Source: Lientehia sp934351765 (GTDB lineage Bacteria > Bacillota > Clostridia > Lachnospirales > Lachnospiraceae). Taken from it: DNA of 64,000 nt. Of the stretch, positions 45,591 to 54,166 are shown piece after piece. Both the position numbers and the translations under genes were made by a program. The DNA is taken from positions 61,770 through 125,769 of the forward strand of contig NZ_JBQKGG010000006.1 in NCBI RefSeq assembly GCF_052118925.1, in the 5' to 3' direction. Numbering within the stretch: the stretch's first letter is position 1; the number at the start of each line of letters is the position of its first letter. The notes beneath the pieces were generated by a model, which had not been told where the DNA came from, did no database searches, and saw only the letters and a program-made list of their open reading frames with translations.

Positions 45591-47195
45591 ATGGCAAAAA
45601 TTGATTTGACCAAGTATGGCATCACCGGTACAACGGAAATCGTGTACAACCCTTCTTACGATCTGTTATTCGAAGAAGAAACAAAGCCCAGCCTGGAAGG
45701 CTATGAAAAGGGCAGAGTCAGCGAGCTCGGCGCTGTCGATGTAATGACAGGTATCTACACCGGCCGCTCTCCTAAAGATAAGTTCATCGTAATGGATGAA
45801 AACTCCAAGGATACCGTATGGTGGACCTCCGATGAATACAAGAATGACAACCACCCCGCTTCCGAGGAGGCATGGAAGGCTGTTAAGGAACTGGCTCAGA
45901 AGGAGCTTTCCAACAAGAGACTGTTCGTTGTTGACGCATTCTGCGGTGCAAACAAGGATACCCGTATGGCAATCCGTTTCATCGTAGAAGTAGCTTGGCA
46001 GGCACATTTCGTAACCAACATGTTCATCAAGCCCACTGCGGAAGAGCTTGAGAACTTCGAGCCTGATTTCGTTGTATACAATGCTTCCAAGGCTAAGGTT
46101 GAGAACTACAAGGAGCTTGGTCTTAACTCTGAGACCGCTGTTATGTTCAACATCACAAGCCGTGAGCAGGTTATCGTAAACACATGGTACGGCGGCGAGA
46201 TGAAGAAGGGTATGTTCTCCATGATGAACTACTACCTGCCTTTAAAGGGAATCGCTTCCATGCACTGCTCCGCAAACACCGATAAGAACGGTGAGAATAC
46301 CGCTATCTTCTTCGGTCTTTCCGGTACAGGCAAGACTACCCTCTCCACAGATCCCAAGCGTCTGCTGATCGGTGATGATGAGCACGGCTGGGACGACAAC
46401 GGTGTATTCAACTTCGAGGGCGGCTGCTATGCAAAGGTTATCAACCTGGACAAGGAATCCGAGCCCGATATCTATAACGCGATCAGACGTGACGCTCTGC
46501 TTGAGAACGTTACTCTGGATGACAACGGCAAGATCGATTTCGCTGATAAGAGCGTAACCGAGAATACCCGTGTTTCCTACCCGATCAATCATATCGAGAA
46601 CATTGTCCGCCCGATCTCTTCCGCACCGGCAGCTAAGAATGTAATCTTCCTGTCCGCAGATGCGTTCGGCGTACTTCCTCCCGTATCTGTATTAACTCCT
46701 GAGCAGACTCAGTACTACTTCCTGTCCGGCTTCACAGCAAAGCTTGCAGGTACAGAGCGCGGAATCACAGAGCCTACTCCTACCTTCTCCGCCTGCTTCG
46801 GCCAGGCATTCCTGGAGCTGCATCCTACAAAGTATGCAGAGGAGCTCGTTAAGAAGATGGAAAAGAGCGGTGCAAAGGCTTACCTTGTAAACACCGGCTG
46901 GAACGGAACCGGCAAGAGAATTTCCATCAAGGATACCCGTGGTATCATCGATGCAATCTTAAACGGTGACATCAAGAACGCTCCTACCAAGAAAATCCCT
47001 TACTTCAATTTCGAAGTACCCACAGAGCTGCCCGGCGTTGATCCCGCAATCCTGGATCCTCGCGATACCTATGCAGATGCTTCCGAATGGGATGCTAAGG
47101 CTAAGGATCTGGCTGGCAGATTCGTTAAGAACTTCGCGAAGTACGAAGGCAATGAAGCTGGCAAGGCACTCGTAGCAGCAGGCCCCAAGGCTTAA
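45591..47195 (+). CDS. pckA: Phosphoenolpyruvate carboxykinase (ATP)
   Basis: 534 residues. The P-loop is GLSGTGKTTLSTDP (about residue 243), the second ATP/metal motif is GDDEHGWDDNGVFNFEGGCY, and the substrate site is YTGRSPKDKF. It interconverts oxaloacetate and PEP. In gut Clostridia it can run toward oxaloacetate for succinate/propionate formation or toward gluconeogenesis; the direction is not readable here. Codon use is unusually uniform (AAG, GCT, GTA, GTT), as expected of a highly expressed gene. The 95-base leader has the start at AAGAGGT-N9-ATG. Confidence 0.97.
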   Translation: MAKIDLTKYGITGTTEIVYNPSYDLLFEEETKPSLEGYEKGRVSELGAVDVMTGIYTGRSPKDKFIVMDENSKDTVWWTSDEYKNDNHPASEEAWKAVKELAQKELSNKRLFVVDAFCGANKDTRMAIRFIVEVAWQAHFVTNMFIKPTAEELENFEPDFVVYNASKAKVENYKELGLNSETAVMFNITSREQVIVNTWYGGEMKKGMFSMMNYYLPLKGIASMHCSANTDKNGENTAIFFGLSGTGKTTLSTDPKRLLIGDDEHGWDDNGVFNFEGGCYAKVINLDKESEPDIYNAIRRDALLENVTLDDNGKIDFADKSVTENTRVSYPINHIENIVRPISSAPAAKNVIFLSADAFGVLPPVSVLTPEQTQYYFLSGFTAKLAGTERGITEPTPTFSACFGQAFLELHPTKYAEELVKKMEKSGAKAYLVNTGWNGTGKRISIKDTRGIIDAILNGDIKNAPTKKIPYFNFEVPTELPGVDPAILDPRDTYADASEWDAKAKDLAGRFVKNFAKYEGNEAGKALVAAGPKA

Positions 47196-47226
47196 TTGCA
47201 CAACGAAATTTTATTTAAAACAGAAG

Positions 47227-47266
47227 CCCCCTGTCAGGCATAAGCCTGCAGGGGGTGTTTTTGTTC
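47227..47266 (+). terminator. pckA terminator
   Basis: CCCCCTG pairs with CAGGGGG around an inner GGC/GCC pairing, then GTGTTTTTG follows. Confidence 0.92.
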
Positions 47267-47280
47267 ACTGACACTGCACA

Positions 47281-47326
47281 AAACCCGGATCGGGCTTCTG
47301 TCTGCACGAAGCCCAAATCCGGGTTT
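47281..47326 (-). terminator. Terminator of the PHP-SH3 unit
   Basis: AAACCCGGAT pairs with ATCCGGGTTT, and GGGCTTC with GAAGCCC inside it. On the minus strand TTTTGTG follows. It is convergent with the pckA terminator. Confidence 0.85.
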
Positions 47327-47384
47327 ATGATTATATCGTTTCTTTTTTGCTTTTAACTCCTGCTTTTTCTGCTGTCCTGCTGTC

Positions 47385-48146
47385 CTACTGCTGCACTTCC
47401 AGCAGGCTTGTAACCGCATATACCTCAGTTCCGTTAAAATTTAACTTTGACCAGCCATTGCTTCCGATTCCGGTTCTGGGAACAACGGTCCCTGCTGACA
47501 ACGTTGCAACCACATTGTCATCATTGGCAGAATCCGGGGTACTCCGCAGATAGCACTCCTCCTTGGCCGTTACGTTATCACTGACGTCCTGGTAAGTCGG
47601 CTCCGATGCACTGGAACCGTCGGTGGAAAGATAGCTGGTAACCGCATAAAGCACCTGTCCGTTGTATTCCACTCTGGACCAGCCGTTATGACCGATTCCG
47701 GTCCGCTTTATCCAGTCTCCGTTATAAATGGTTGTCACCACATCTTCCGCTTTTTCTGTACTGGGCACACGACGCAGGTTTGTCTCGATCTTGGCAGTCA
47801 CCTGCTCATCCACAATGGTAAAATACACGCCGTATTCATTGATCGTCTCACCCAGGGCAGTATTCTCGTTATTGCCTGCCGTTGTGGTACTGGGCTGGCC
47901 GGTGGTTTCCGGTGCCGTAGTCTCGGTGCTCTCGGACGGCGCTTCTGTAGACGGCGCCGTAGTCTCCTCCGAAGAAGCTGTCTCTTCCGAAGCTGCCACG
48001 GTTGACGACTTACTGCTTCCTGTCTTTCCGCCTACCGCATAGCTGATCCCGTAGGAAATTCCTCCCACCAGAACCACGATCAGGATAAATATCAGAATGC
48101 CTGCAACTTCACCATTGTCAGACAGCCACTGTCTTATTCCTCTCAT
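47385..48146 (-). CDS. Membrane protein with two bacterial SH3 domains
   Basis: 253 residues. A short cytoplasmic N-terminus precedes one transmembrane helix (VAGILIFILIVVLVGGISYG, residues about 14-34). A Ser/Thr/Glu-rich linker follows (about 40-100). Then come two bacterial SH3 repeats, each with TxLRxxPST-type starts and GIGHNGWSRVEYNGQVLYAV or GIGSNGWSKLNFNGTEVYAV. Such domains usually bind peptidoglycan peptides, so an anchored wall-facing protein is inferred. It follows the PHP-domain gene by five bases and shares its terminator. The ligand is unknown. Confidence 0.85.
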   Translation of the reverse strand: MRGIRQWLSDNGEVAGILIFILIVVLVGGISYGISYAVGGKTGSSKSSTVAASEETASSEETTAPSTEAPSESTETTAPETTGQPSTTTAGNNENTALGETINEYGVYFTIVDEQVTAKIETNLRRVPSTEKAEDVVTTIYNGDWIKRTGIGHNGWSRVEYNGQVLYAVTSYLSTDGSSASEPTYQDVSDNVTAKEECYLRSTPDSANDDNVVATLSAGTVVPRTGIGSNGWSKLNFNGTEVYAVTSLLEVQQ

Positions 48147-48151
48147 CTTGC

Positions 48152-48973
48152 TTATTCTCCTCCATTACTTACTGCGTGTCTGTGCCTCCATCGCACCGGA
48201 CGCAGCCCGATTTCCTCAAGCCGGAGCTTTCTGGCATGCTGCTTCACTACTGCCAGTCCCCGGTTGTAAACCTTCCAGCACATGCCGAGTACTGCTTTTG
48301 TGAACGGCCGCTGGATCTTCGGTTCCCGCTCTGTACCGCCGCAGGTGATCTCCGCTCTCTCCTTTACCAGCCGGATCAGATCATCGCAGCAGCTGATTTT
48401 TTCCGGAAGCTCCGTATAAGCTGTCCCGATATACGCTTCCTTATGGGAATCGGAACCGCCGAACATGGGCTTTCCGTGCATCCTGGCCAGTGCCCGCGCC
48501 TTTTCATTGGAAAAGGGCGTCTCGCAGGTATTGAATGCCTCTACAAAATCAAATTCATGGATCAGTGAGGGATCCTTTTCCAGCCTTTTCGAACACATGG
48601 CACTTAAAAACTTTGCCCCATACGGATGCGCCGGCCCCAGAATCCCACCGTACTTATGCACCACGCGGGCCAGAAGCTGTACCGGCATTCCCCGAAGCTC
48701 CAGAAGCTTTAATTCCACGTGATCCGGCATGATCACCAGGATATGCCCCGCATCCAGTGTATCATATTCAATCCCCCGGAGCACAGTAAAATTCTCCGGA
48801 GCCAGTCCTTCCTGTTTTTGTTTCAGCCACGCCCGATAACCCTTATAGCTGTTATGATCCGTGACCATCATCCCCTGAAACCCCTTCCCCTTTAAAAATC
48901 TCGCATACGACAGGACATCCACCTTTGCATCGATGGAACCCTCCTTTGTATGACAGTGGAAGTCATATTTCAA
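48152..48973 (-). CDS. PHP-domain phosphoesterase-like protein
   Basis: 273 residues. PHP motifs: YDFHCHTKEGS (N-terminal His pair), MMVTDHNSYKG, RGIEYDTLDAGHILV, GPAHPYGAKF and GGSDSHKEAYIG, which together form a metal-binding amidohydrolase-like site. Family members act as histidinol phosphatase, nucleoside diphosphatase or polymerase-associated nuclease; here the substrate is unknown. The start codon is TTG, supported by AAGGAGG eight bases upstream. It leads a two-gene unit with the SH3 protein. Confidence 0.85.
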   Translation of the reverse strand: MKYDFHCHTKEGSIDAKVDVLSYARFLKGKGFQGMMVTDHNSYKGYRAWLKQKQEGLAPENFTVLRGIEYDTLDAGHILVIMPDHVELKLLELRGMPVQLLARVVHKYGGILGPAHPYGAKFLSAMCSKRLEKDPSLIHEFDFVEAFNTCETPFSNEKARALARMHGKPMFGGSDSHKEAYIGTAYTELPEKISCCDDLIRLVKERAEITCGGTEREPKIQRPFTKAVLGMCWKVYNRGLAVVKQHARKLRLEEIGLRPVRWRHRHAVSNGGE

Positions 48974-49107
48974 CTAAAAGCCTCCTTATTTGTTATGCTC
49001 CGCCGCAGGTTTCCCGAGCGGAGTCTGTCGTTCAGTCCAGATATACTGTATCATTTTTTCCACGCCGGGTAAAGCCCTTTCGGATTTTTTAAGATTTGTT
49101 CTTTCTG

Positions 49108-49181
49108 CCGGGGCCACTGCCCACACTTTCCAACCGGCACATATAAAAGTTGCCTCTGAAAAGTGTGGACAGTGGCCCCGG
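49108..49181. repeat. Hairpin element with conserved loop, copy C
   Basis: A 23-base arm (49108-49130) pairs with 49158-49181 with one mismatch and a bulge. The 27-base loop begins AACCGGC after one base and ends AGTTGCCTCT. Copy D shares the loop but not the stem. Confidence 0.85.
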
Positions 49182-49226
49182 CTCGGATGCGTTCCATCTA
49201 TGGAAGAGCGGTTCTCATAAAATTCA

Positions 49227-49269
49227 GGCCAGACAACCGGCTCATACATAAGTTGCCTCTGTCTGGTCC
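49227..49269. repeat. Hairpin element with conserved loop, copy D
   Basis: GGCCAGAC pairs with GTCTGGTC around a 26-base loop that matches copy C at all but a few positions. After the 3' arm both copies have a GATGCG motif, at 49185-49190 after copy C and about 49289-49294 after copy D. Confidence 0.8.
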
Positions 49270-49311
49270 GGGCAGTGAAGCCTGCTTAGATGCGAATATG
49301 CTCCAAAATAG

Positions 49312-49353
49312 TAACTGCCGCTTCCGAGTTGTTTCCCGGGGCGGCGGCAGTTA
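49312..49353. terminator. Terminator at the end of potABCD
   Basis: TAACTGCCGC pairs with GCGGCAGTTA. The plus-strand tail is a better T-tract than the minus-strand tail (TTACTATTTT), so it may work in both directions. Confidence 0.7.
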
Positions 49354-49373
49354 TATTTTTCTTTATCTGATTT

Positions 49374-50435
49374 TTAGTTGGCGTCCTTGATCTGGAGCCA
49401 CAGTTCGTTGAACAGGGCATCTCCTTCTTCTCCCAGTGTTTTAAACACTTCACAGCGGGACAGTACCTCGGCGCTGGGGTTCACAGCCTGGTTTGCGGCT
49501 GCCTCCGGATCCATCAGCTCCTGTGCACCGGTGTTGGGGGTTGCATAGGTGATATACTCAAAGTTCTTATAAGCGATCTCCGGATCATTTAAGAAGTTGA
49601 TCCATGCCTCCGCATTCTCCTTGTTCTCGGCATTGGCAGGAATGACCCAGGAATCGATGAAGTAATTGCTTCCCTCCTCGGGGATCACATACTCCAGATT
49701 TTCATTGGACTCCTGAAGCTGAAGCACCTCACCGGAATAACACATGGCAATGGCTGCACTCTCGGAGATCATGGCGTCCTTGATCTGATCCATGACATAG
49801 CGCTGTACCAGAGGTTTCTGCTCCAGAAGCATATTTTTCGCCTCATCAAGCTGTGCCTCATCTGTTGTATTCAGCGAGTATCCCAGGATTTCCAGAGGTG
49901 CTGTGAACAGGTCTCTCGGGCTGTTATACATCAGGATCTCTCCGGAATAGGCCTCATTCCAGAGATCCTTCCAGCTGGTGATCTTATCGGTGATCATCTT
50001 CTTATTGTAAAGGATCCCCAGTGTTCCGTAGGTATAAGGAACGGAATACTTGTTTTCCGGATCGAAGGTTCTGGAGCCCTCCATAATAGATTCGCTCAGA
50101 TACTCCATGTTGGGTATATGATCAAAATTGATCTCTGCCAGCAGGTTATTGGCAATCATCTTCTCGATCATGTAATCGGAAGGGCAGACCACATCGTAGG
50201 ACACACCGCCGGCCTCGATGATGGGATACATTTCCTCATTGGTCTCGAAGGTATCATAAACAACCTTGATTCCGGTTTCTGCCTCAAACTCGGCAATCAC
50301 ATCTTCATCAATGTATTCACCCCAGTTGTAGACCTTCACAACACCCTTGTCTTCTTTCTTCGTTCCGCCGCAGCCGGAAAGGCCGGTCATGGCGAGTACC
50401 GCGATCATTCCTGCAGCAAGTAATCTCTTTTTCAT
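49374..50435 (-). CDS. potD: Spermidine/putrescine-binding lipoprotein PotD
   Basis: 353 residues. A lipoprotein signal ends in GLSGCGG, so it is anchored on the outer face of the membrane. The mature protein has VYNWGEYIDEDVIAEFEAET, the N-terminal signature of PotD/PotF binding proteins, and later PYTYGTLGILYNKK. It delivers polyamines to PotBC. It overlaps potC by four bases, is the last gene of potABCD, and ends near a terminator. Confidence 0.95.
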   Translation of the reverse strand: MKKRLLAAGMIAVLAMTGLSGCGGTKKEDKGVVKVYNWGEYIDEDVIAEFEAETGIKVVYDTFETNEEMYPIIEAGGVSYDVVCPSDYMIEKMIANNLLAEINFDHIPNMEYLSESIMEGSRTFDPENKYSVPYTYGTLGILYNKKMITDKITSWKDLWNEAYSGEILMYNSPRDLFTAPLEILGYSLNTTDEAQLDEAKNMLLEQKPLVQRYVMDQIKDAMISESAAIAMCYSGEVLQLQESNENLEYVIPEEGSNYFIDSWVIPANAENKENAEAWINFLNDPEIAYKNFEYITYATPNTGAQELMDPEAAANQAVNPSAEVLSRCEVFKTLGEEGDALFNELWLQIKDAN

Positions 50436-51214
50436 GTCGTTTCTCCTTTGGTCGTTTTTCTCTTGGGCAGGTTCGCAATGATCAGAAGGATCAGAACCGC
50501 CAGGAACATGATGGTGGACAGTGCATATAAGCTGGGCTTGATACCCTTTCTTACCTCGCTGTAGATCAGCGTGGACAGCGTGTTAATACCGGCGCCCTTG
50601 GTAAAATGAGTGATGATAAAATCATCCAGGGACATGGTGAACGCCAGCAGAAAGCCCGACAGAATACCGGGCAGAATGTCCGGAAGGATCACCTTCCAGA
50701 ACGCATAGAGCGGAGATGCTCCCAGATCCAGTGCCGCCTCATAGGTACTTTTTTCCGTCTGCTTCATCTTCGGCATGACGCTCAGCACCACATAGGGGAT
50801 ATTGAACGTAATATGAGCTACCAGAACTGTTCCGAAGCCAAGGCTTACGCCAAAGGCGATGAAGCAGAGCATCAGAGAAATTCCCGTTACGATATCCGCA
50901 TTCATAAGCGGAATGTTATTGACCCCAAGAATCAGCGTCCGCGGCACCTTCTTCATATTATTGATCCCGATACAGGCAATCGTCCCGATGACCGTCGCGA
51001 TCAGCGCCGAAACAAATGCGATGATCAGCGTGGTTCGCAGTGCCGACATGATCAGGTTACTGGAAAACATCTGCTGATACCATTTTAAACTGAAGCCGGT
51101 CCATTTGGACATATATTTGGAGCTGTTAAAGGACAGCACCATGAGCACGAGGATAGGCGCATACAGGAAAATAAACATAATCACCAGATAAAACCGTTTT
51201 AAAAACTTTCCCAT
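50432..51214 (-). CDS. potC: Polyamine ABC transporter permease PotC
   Basis: 260 residues with about six membrane helices. The EAA motif, which contacts the ATPase, is EAALDLGASPLYAFWKVILP. Family block FSLKWYQQMFSSN lies near the N-terminus. It forms the channel with PotB. It overlaps potB by one base and potD by four. Confidence 0.94.
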   Translation of the reverse strand: MGKFLKRFYLVIMFIFLYAPILVLMVLSFNSSKYMSKWTGFSLKWYQQMFSSNLIMSALRTTLIIAFVSALIATVIGTIACIGINNMKKVPRTLILGVNNIPLMNADIVTGISLMLCFIAFGVSLGFGTVLVAHITFNIPYVVLSVMPKMKQTEKSTYEAALDLGASPLYAFWKVILPDILPGILSGFLLAFTMSLDDFIITHFTKGAGINTLSTLIYSEVRKGIKPSLYALSTIMFLAVLILLIIANLPKRKTTKGETT

Positions 51215-52026
51215 CAGAATGCGGCCCCCTCTCCGTCTTTATCGTATTTTGCAAGCAGTGCCATGCTGATCAGAATGAACACCATGAGCACCAGAGACAG
51301 GCCGGAGCCTAAGTTCCAATCAGACGTAAACGTAAACTCCTGCTCAATGACATTACCAATGAGCAGCACCATGCCGCCGCCTAACAGGTTCGAAATAACG
51401 AAGGTCGTCAGCGCCGGAACGAATACCATGGTAATGCCGCTGATGACACCGGGCATGCTCATGGGGAAAATAACCTTCACAAAGGTCTGGAACGCATTTG
51501 CTCCAAGATCTCTGGCCGCCTCGATCTTATCATCTCCAATCTTCATCAGCACATTATAAATAGGCAGGACCATGAACGGCAGAAAGTTGTAGACCATGCC
51601 AAAGATAATGGCCCCCTGGGTGTTGATCAGGTTCAGGGTTGGAAGATGTAAAAATTTCAGAATGCTGTTGATGACGCCGTTCCGGTCCAGAAGCGTCTGC
51701 CACGCCATGGTCCGAAGCAGAAAATTCATCCACATGGGCAGAATGAACAGGAATACCACAAAGCTTCCCTTTCCCATATTCAGGCTTTTTAAGATCATGG
51801 CCAGCGGATAGGCCAGGATCAGGCAGATCAGCGTACTGATCAGCGACAGCTTCAGCGACCGGAGCAGTGCATTCATGCGCTCCGTAGAAGCGATCGCCAT
51901 GATGTTCTCTAGGGTGAATGCTCCGGTTTTATCAGTCAGCCCGTAAAATACCACCAGGGCCAGCGGAATCAGCGTAAATCCGATCATCCAGATGATATAC
52001 GGTGCTGCAAGTGTTTTTTTACTCAT
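51214..52026 (-). CDS. potB: Polyamine ABC transporter permease PotB
   Basis: 270 residues, about six membrane helices. The EAA loop is EAARDLGANAFQTFVKVIFP. It pairs with PotC. Its start overlaps the end of potA by eight bases, so translation is coupled. Confidence 0.94.
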   Translation of the reverse strand: MSKKTLAAPYIIWMIGFTLIPLALVVFYGLTDKTGAFTLENIMAIASTERMNALLRSLKLSLISTLICLILAYPLAMILKSLNMGKGSFVVFLFILPMWMNFLLRTMAWQTLLDRNGVINSILKFLHLPTLNLINTQGAIIFGMVYNFLPFMVLPIYNVLMKIGDDKIEAARDLGANAFQTFVKVIFPMSMPGVISGITMVFVPALTTFVISNLLGGGMVLLIGNVIEQEFTFTSDWNLGSGLSLVLMVFILISMALLAKYDKDGEGAAF

Positions 52027-53092
52027 TGACTCCCACGGCCTCCTCGTCCTCGGATTCCGGTTTCTTCATGATCTGAATATTAAAGGGATCCACATGAATG
52101 CTCACGCCTGTACCTACCGGATAACAGGCTGTCGAGTGTACCAGCCACTCAAAGCCGCCGGCCATGACCTCCATCTCATAGTGTACACCCTTAAAGATCA
52201 GATGAGATACCACGCCGTCCAGTGTTCCCTTCCCCGGTTCCAGAAGCTCAATGTCTTCCGGACGGATCACCACATCGACCGGCTGATTCGTTCCGAATCC
52301 CACATCCACACAGGGGAATTTCACACCGAGGATCTCCACCAGCCTGTCCTCGATCATGATGCTGTCAATGATGTTGCTGTCACCGATGAAATCTGCCACA
52401 AAGGCATTCTCCGGCTCATTGTAAATGTCCTCCGGCGTTCCCATCTGCTGGATATAGCCCTGATTCATGACCACCACCGTATCGGACATGGTAAGCGCCT
52501 CCTCCTGATCATGGGTCACATAAAGGAAGGTGATCCCCAGCTCGTTTTTCAGGCGGATCAGTTCATACTGCATATCCTGGCGCAGCTTCAGATCCAACGC
52601 TCCCAGAGGCTCATCTAAAAGCAGGACCCGCGGCTCATTCACGATGGCTCTCGCGATCGCGATCCGCTGCTGCTGTCCGCCGGAAAGAGAATCAACACTC
52701 CGCTTTTCGTAGCCGTCCAGATTTACCAGCTTTAAGGCATAGGAGATCTTATCCCTAATGTACGCCTTCGACTTTCCTTTGATCTTTAATCCGAAAGCAA
52801 TATTTTCCTCGATGTTCATATGGGGAAACAGGGCGTATTTCTGAAATACCGTGTTGAGCTGCCGCTTGTTTGGTGACAGGTTTGTGATATCCTTGCCGTC
52901 AAAAAGCACCCGCCCCTTGTCCGGCTTCTCGAACCCGCCGATGATCCGGAGCGTGGTCGTTTTTCCGCAGCCGCTTGGTCCTAACAGGGTCATAAATTCA
53001 TTTTCCCGGATGGACAGCTCCAGGTCGTCCAGAACCATGGTATCGTCGAACGTTTTCGACACGCCCTCCAGGCGAATCAGTGGTGTACTCAT
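52019..53092 (-). CDS. potA: Polyamine ABC transporter ATPase PotA
   Basis: 357 residues. Walker A is GPSGCGKTTTLRIIGGFE, the ABC signature is SLSGGQQQRIAIARAI, and Walker B is RVLLLDEPLGALD, followed by the switch histidine in YVTHDQEEAL. The C-terminal 110 residues form the TOBE regulatory domain. It energises polyamine import. The start has AGAGGAG upstream. The 253 bases before it contain hairpin repeat E. Confidence 0.95.
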   Translation of the reverse strand: MSTPLIRLEGVSKTFDDTMVLDDLELSIRENEFMTLLGPSGCGKTTTLRIIGGFEKPDKGRVLFDGKDITNLSPNKRQLNTVFQKYALFPHMNIEENIAFGLKIKGKSKAYIRDKISYALKLVNLDGYEKRSVDSLSGGQQQRIAIARAIVNEPRVLLLDEPLGALDLKLRQDMQYELIRLKNELGITFLYVTHDQEEALTMSDTVVVMNQGYIQQMGTPEDIYNEPENAFVADFIGDSNIIDSIMIEDRLVEILGVKFPCVDVGFGTNQPVDVVIRPEDIELLEPGKGTLDGVVSHLIFKGVHYEMEVMAGGFEWLVHSTACYPVGTGVSIHVDPFNIQIMKKPESEDEEAVGVNE

Positions 53093-53133
53093 AGGTTTTC
53101 TCCTCTATATGAAAATAATACGATTAATGTGAT

Positions 53134-53344
53134 CTCGATAAGCGACGAACCATCTCAAGGCCTTCGGCCTTTTCGATGTCCTGCTTCGACAGCCGGCGTC
53201 TTCTGTTCTTCTCGATAAGCGACGATCCATCTCAAGGCCTTCGGCCTTTTCGATGTCCGTTGCACTCACATGGCAGCTGTCTGACCTGCCCTTTCCTGCA
53301 AGCAGGCGGGCAGGTCGGACAGCTGCCGCGTTCGTCGCTTATCG
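53134..53344. repeat. Palindromic repeat element E upstream of potA
   Basis: A 48-bp unit (53134-53181) recurs at 53211-53258 with one difference and contains AAGGCC-TTC-GGCCTT. The second copy is followed by a 20-bp stem with one wobble (53272-53291 with 53308-53327) around CCTGC-AA-GCAGG. It ends in TCGTCGCTTATCG (53332-53344), the perfect inverted copy of CGATAAGCGACGA at 53212-53224 and 53135-53147. The layout resembles copies A and B, but the sequence differs. Confidence 0.85.
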
Positions 53345-53345
53345 C

Positions 53346-53879
53346 TCAGAAGCTTGGTGGTGAGCTTACCCAGATCAGGGTTGCGCCGTTTTTTGATGTC
53401 AGATAATGTTTTTTATCCGGTGTGAAGTAAAAGGCTTCGCCTTTTTTCGCCCGATAGCTTTTATTTCCCAGATGGATCATGATGCTTCCCTGAAGTACAT
53501 ATCCGAACTCTTCTCCTTCGTGAGGAGTATCAGGGTATGTGGATCCTCCTTTTTCCAATGTCAGAAAAATCGGTTCCATGATGTTTTTCTGGGCGTTCGG
53601 TATGATCCATTCAATCTTGTTTTTCAGATCGCTGTCAATCTTTTCGAAAAAATCCTCGCTTCCGAACACGATCTGTTCTTCTGGTTCTTCCGTGAAGAAC
53701 TCGTTGAGACTTGTTCCGAGGCACTGAAGAATATCCGTTAATGTGGCGATGGACGGGGAGGTCAGATTTCTCTCCAGCTGGGAAATAAATCCCTTGGACA
53801 GCTCTGCCCGATCGGCGAGTTCTTCCTGCGTCAGGTTTTTTAACACCCTCAGCTCCTTCAGTTTCTGCCCTATATCCAT
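53346..53879 (-). CDS. Cupin-type XRE regulator, likely of the polyamine operon
   Basis: 177 residues. An XRE helix-turn-helix at the N-terminus (LTQEELADRAELSKGFISQL) is followed by a cupin domain (GEEFGYVLQGSIMIHLGNKS, FYFTPDKKHYL). This PuuR-like architecture often controls polyamine or amino-acid genes and sits just before potA here. A strong promoter and two palindromes before its start suggest autoregulation. The ligand is unknown. Confidence 0.9.
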   Translation of the reverse strand: MDIGQKLKELRVLKNLTQEELADRAELSKGFISQLERNLTSPSIATLTDILQCLGTSLNEFFTEEPEEQIVFGSEDFFEKIDSDLKNKIEWIIPNAQKNIMEPIFLTLEKGGSTYPDTPHEGEEFGYVLQGSIMIHLGNKSYRAKKGEAFYFTPDKKHYLTSKNGATLIWVSSPPSF

Positions 53880-53911
53880 GATTCCCTGCCTTTCAGAAAG
53901 TCTACAATTTT

Positions 53912-53980
53912 AAACTCAAAGTTTAGAAATGCTAAACTCGCAAACAGATTTAATTATACATATTTCCGGGCCGCTGTCAA
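53912..53980 (-). promoter_or_regulatory. Promoter and palindromic operators of the cupin-HTH gene
   Basis: On the minus strand TTGACA (53975-53980) and TATAAT (53953-53958) are 16 bases apart. Downstream lie AGTTTAG-N5-CTAAACT (53920-53938) and AAACT-N3-AGTTT (53912-53924), both dyad-symmetric and sharing AGTTT. They are good candidate sites for the regulator itself. Confidence 0.82.
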
Positions 53981-54037
53981 TGGGTTTTCGTGGATTTAAA
54001 TGTAAAATTTCGGAAAGACTGCAAACGGAACACGAAC

Positions 54038-54157
54038 GCTGCTTCGCAGCTTCTGTCTGTGGCTGATGGGCGTCCCGCCCATCAGCCCAAAACGCCAAAA
54101 CTCCTCACTGGCGAATATATTCGCTGTGAGGAGTTTTTACGTTTTGCCTGGCGCGCA
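54038..54157. repeat. Dispersed hairpin element, copy B
   Basis: Same order as copy A: GCTGC-TTC-GCAGC, TTCTGTCTGT, a hairpin GGCTGATGGGC/GCCCATCAGCC, then a 20-bp outer stem (54089-54108 with 54126-54145, 18 of 20 paired) around the perfect palindrome GCGAATATATTCGC (54111-54124), then GCGCGCA. Flanks and loop match A; the outer stem does not. Confidence 0.85.
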
Positions 54158-54166
54158 GGACTGTTG

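Noticed and set aside
53176..53406. Plus-strand ORF across the region before potA
   Set aside because: It is made by the palindromic repeat E and the end of the cupin-HTH gene in reverse.
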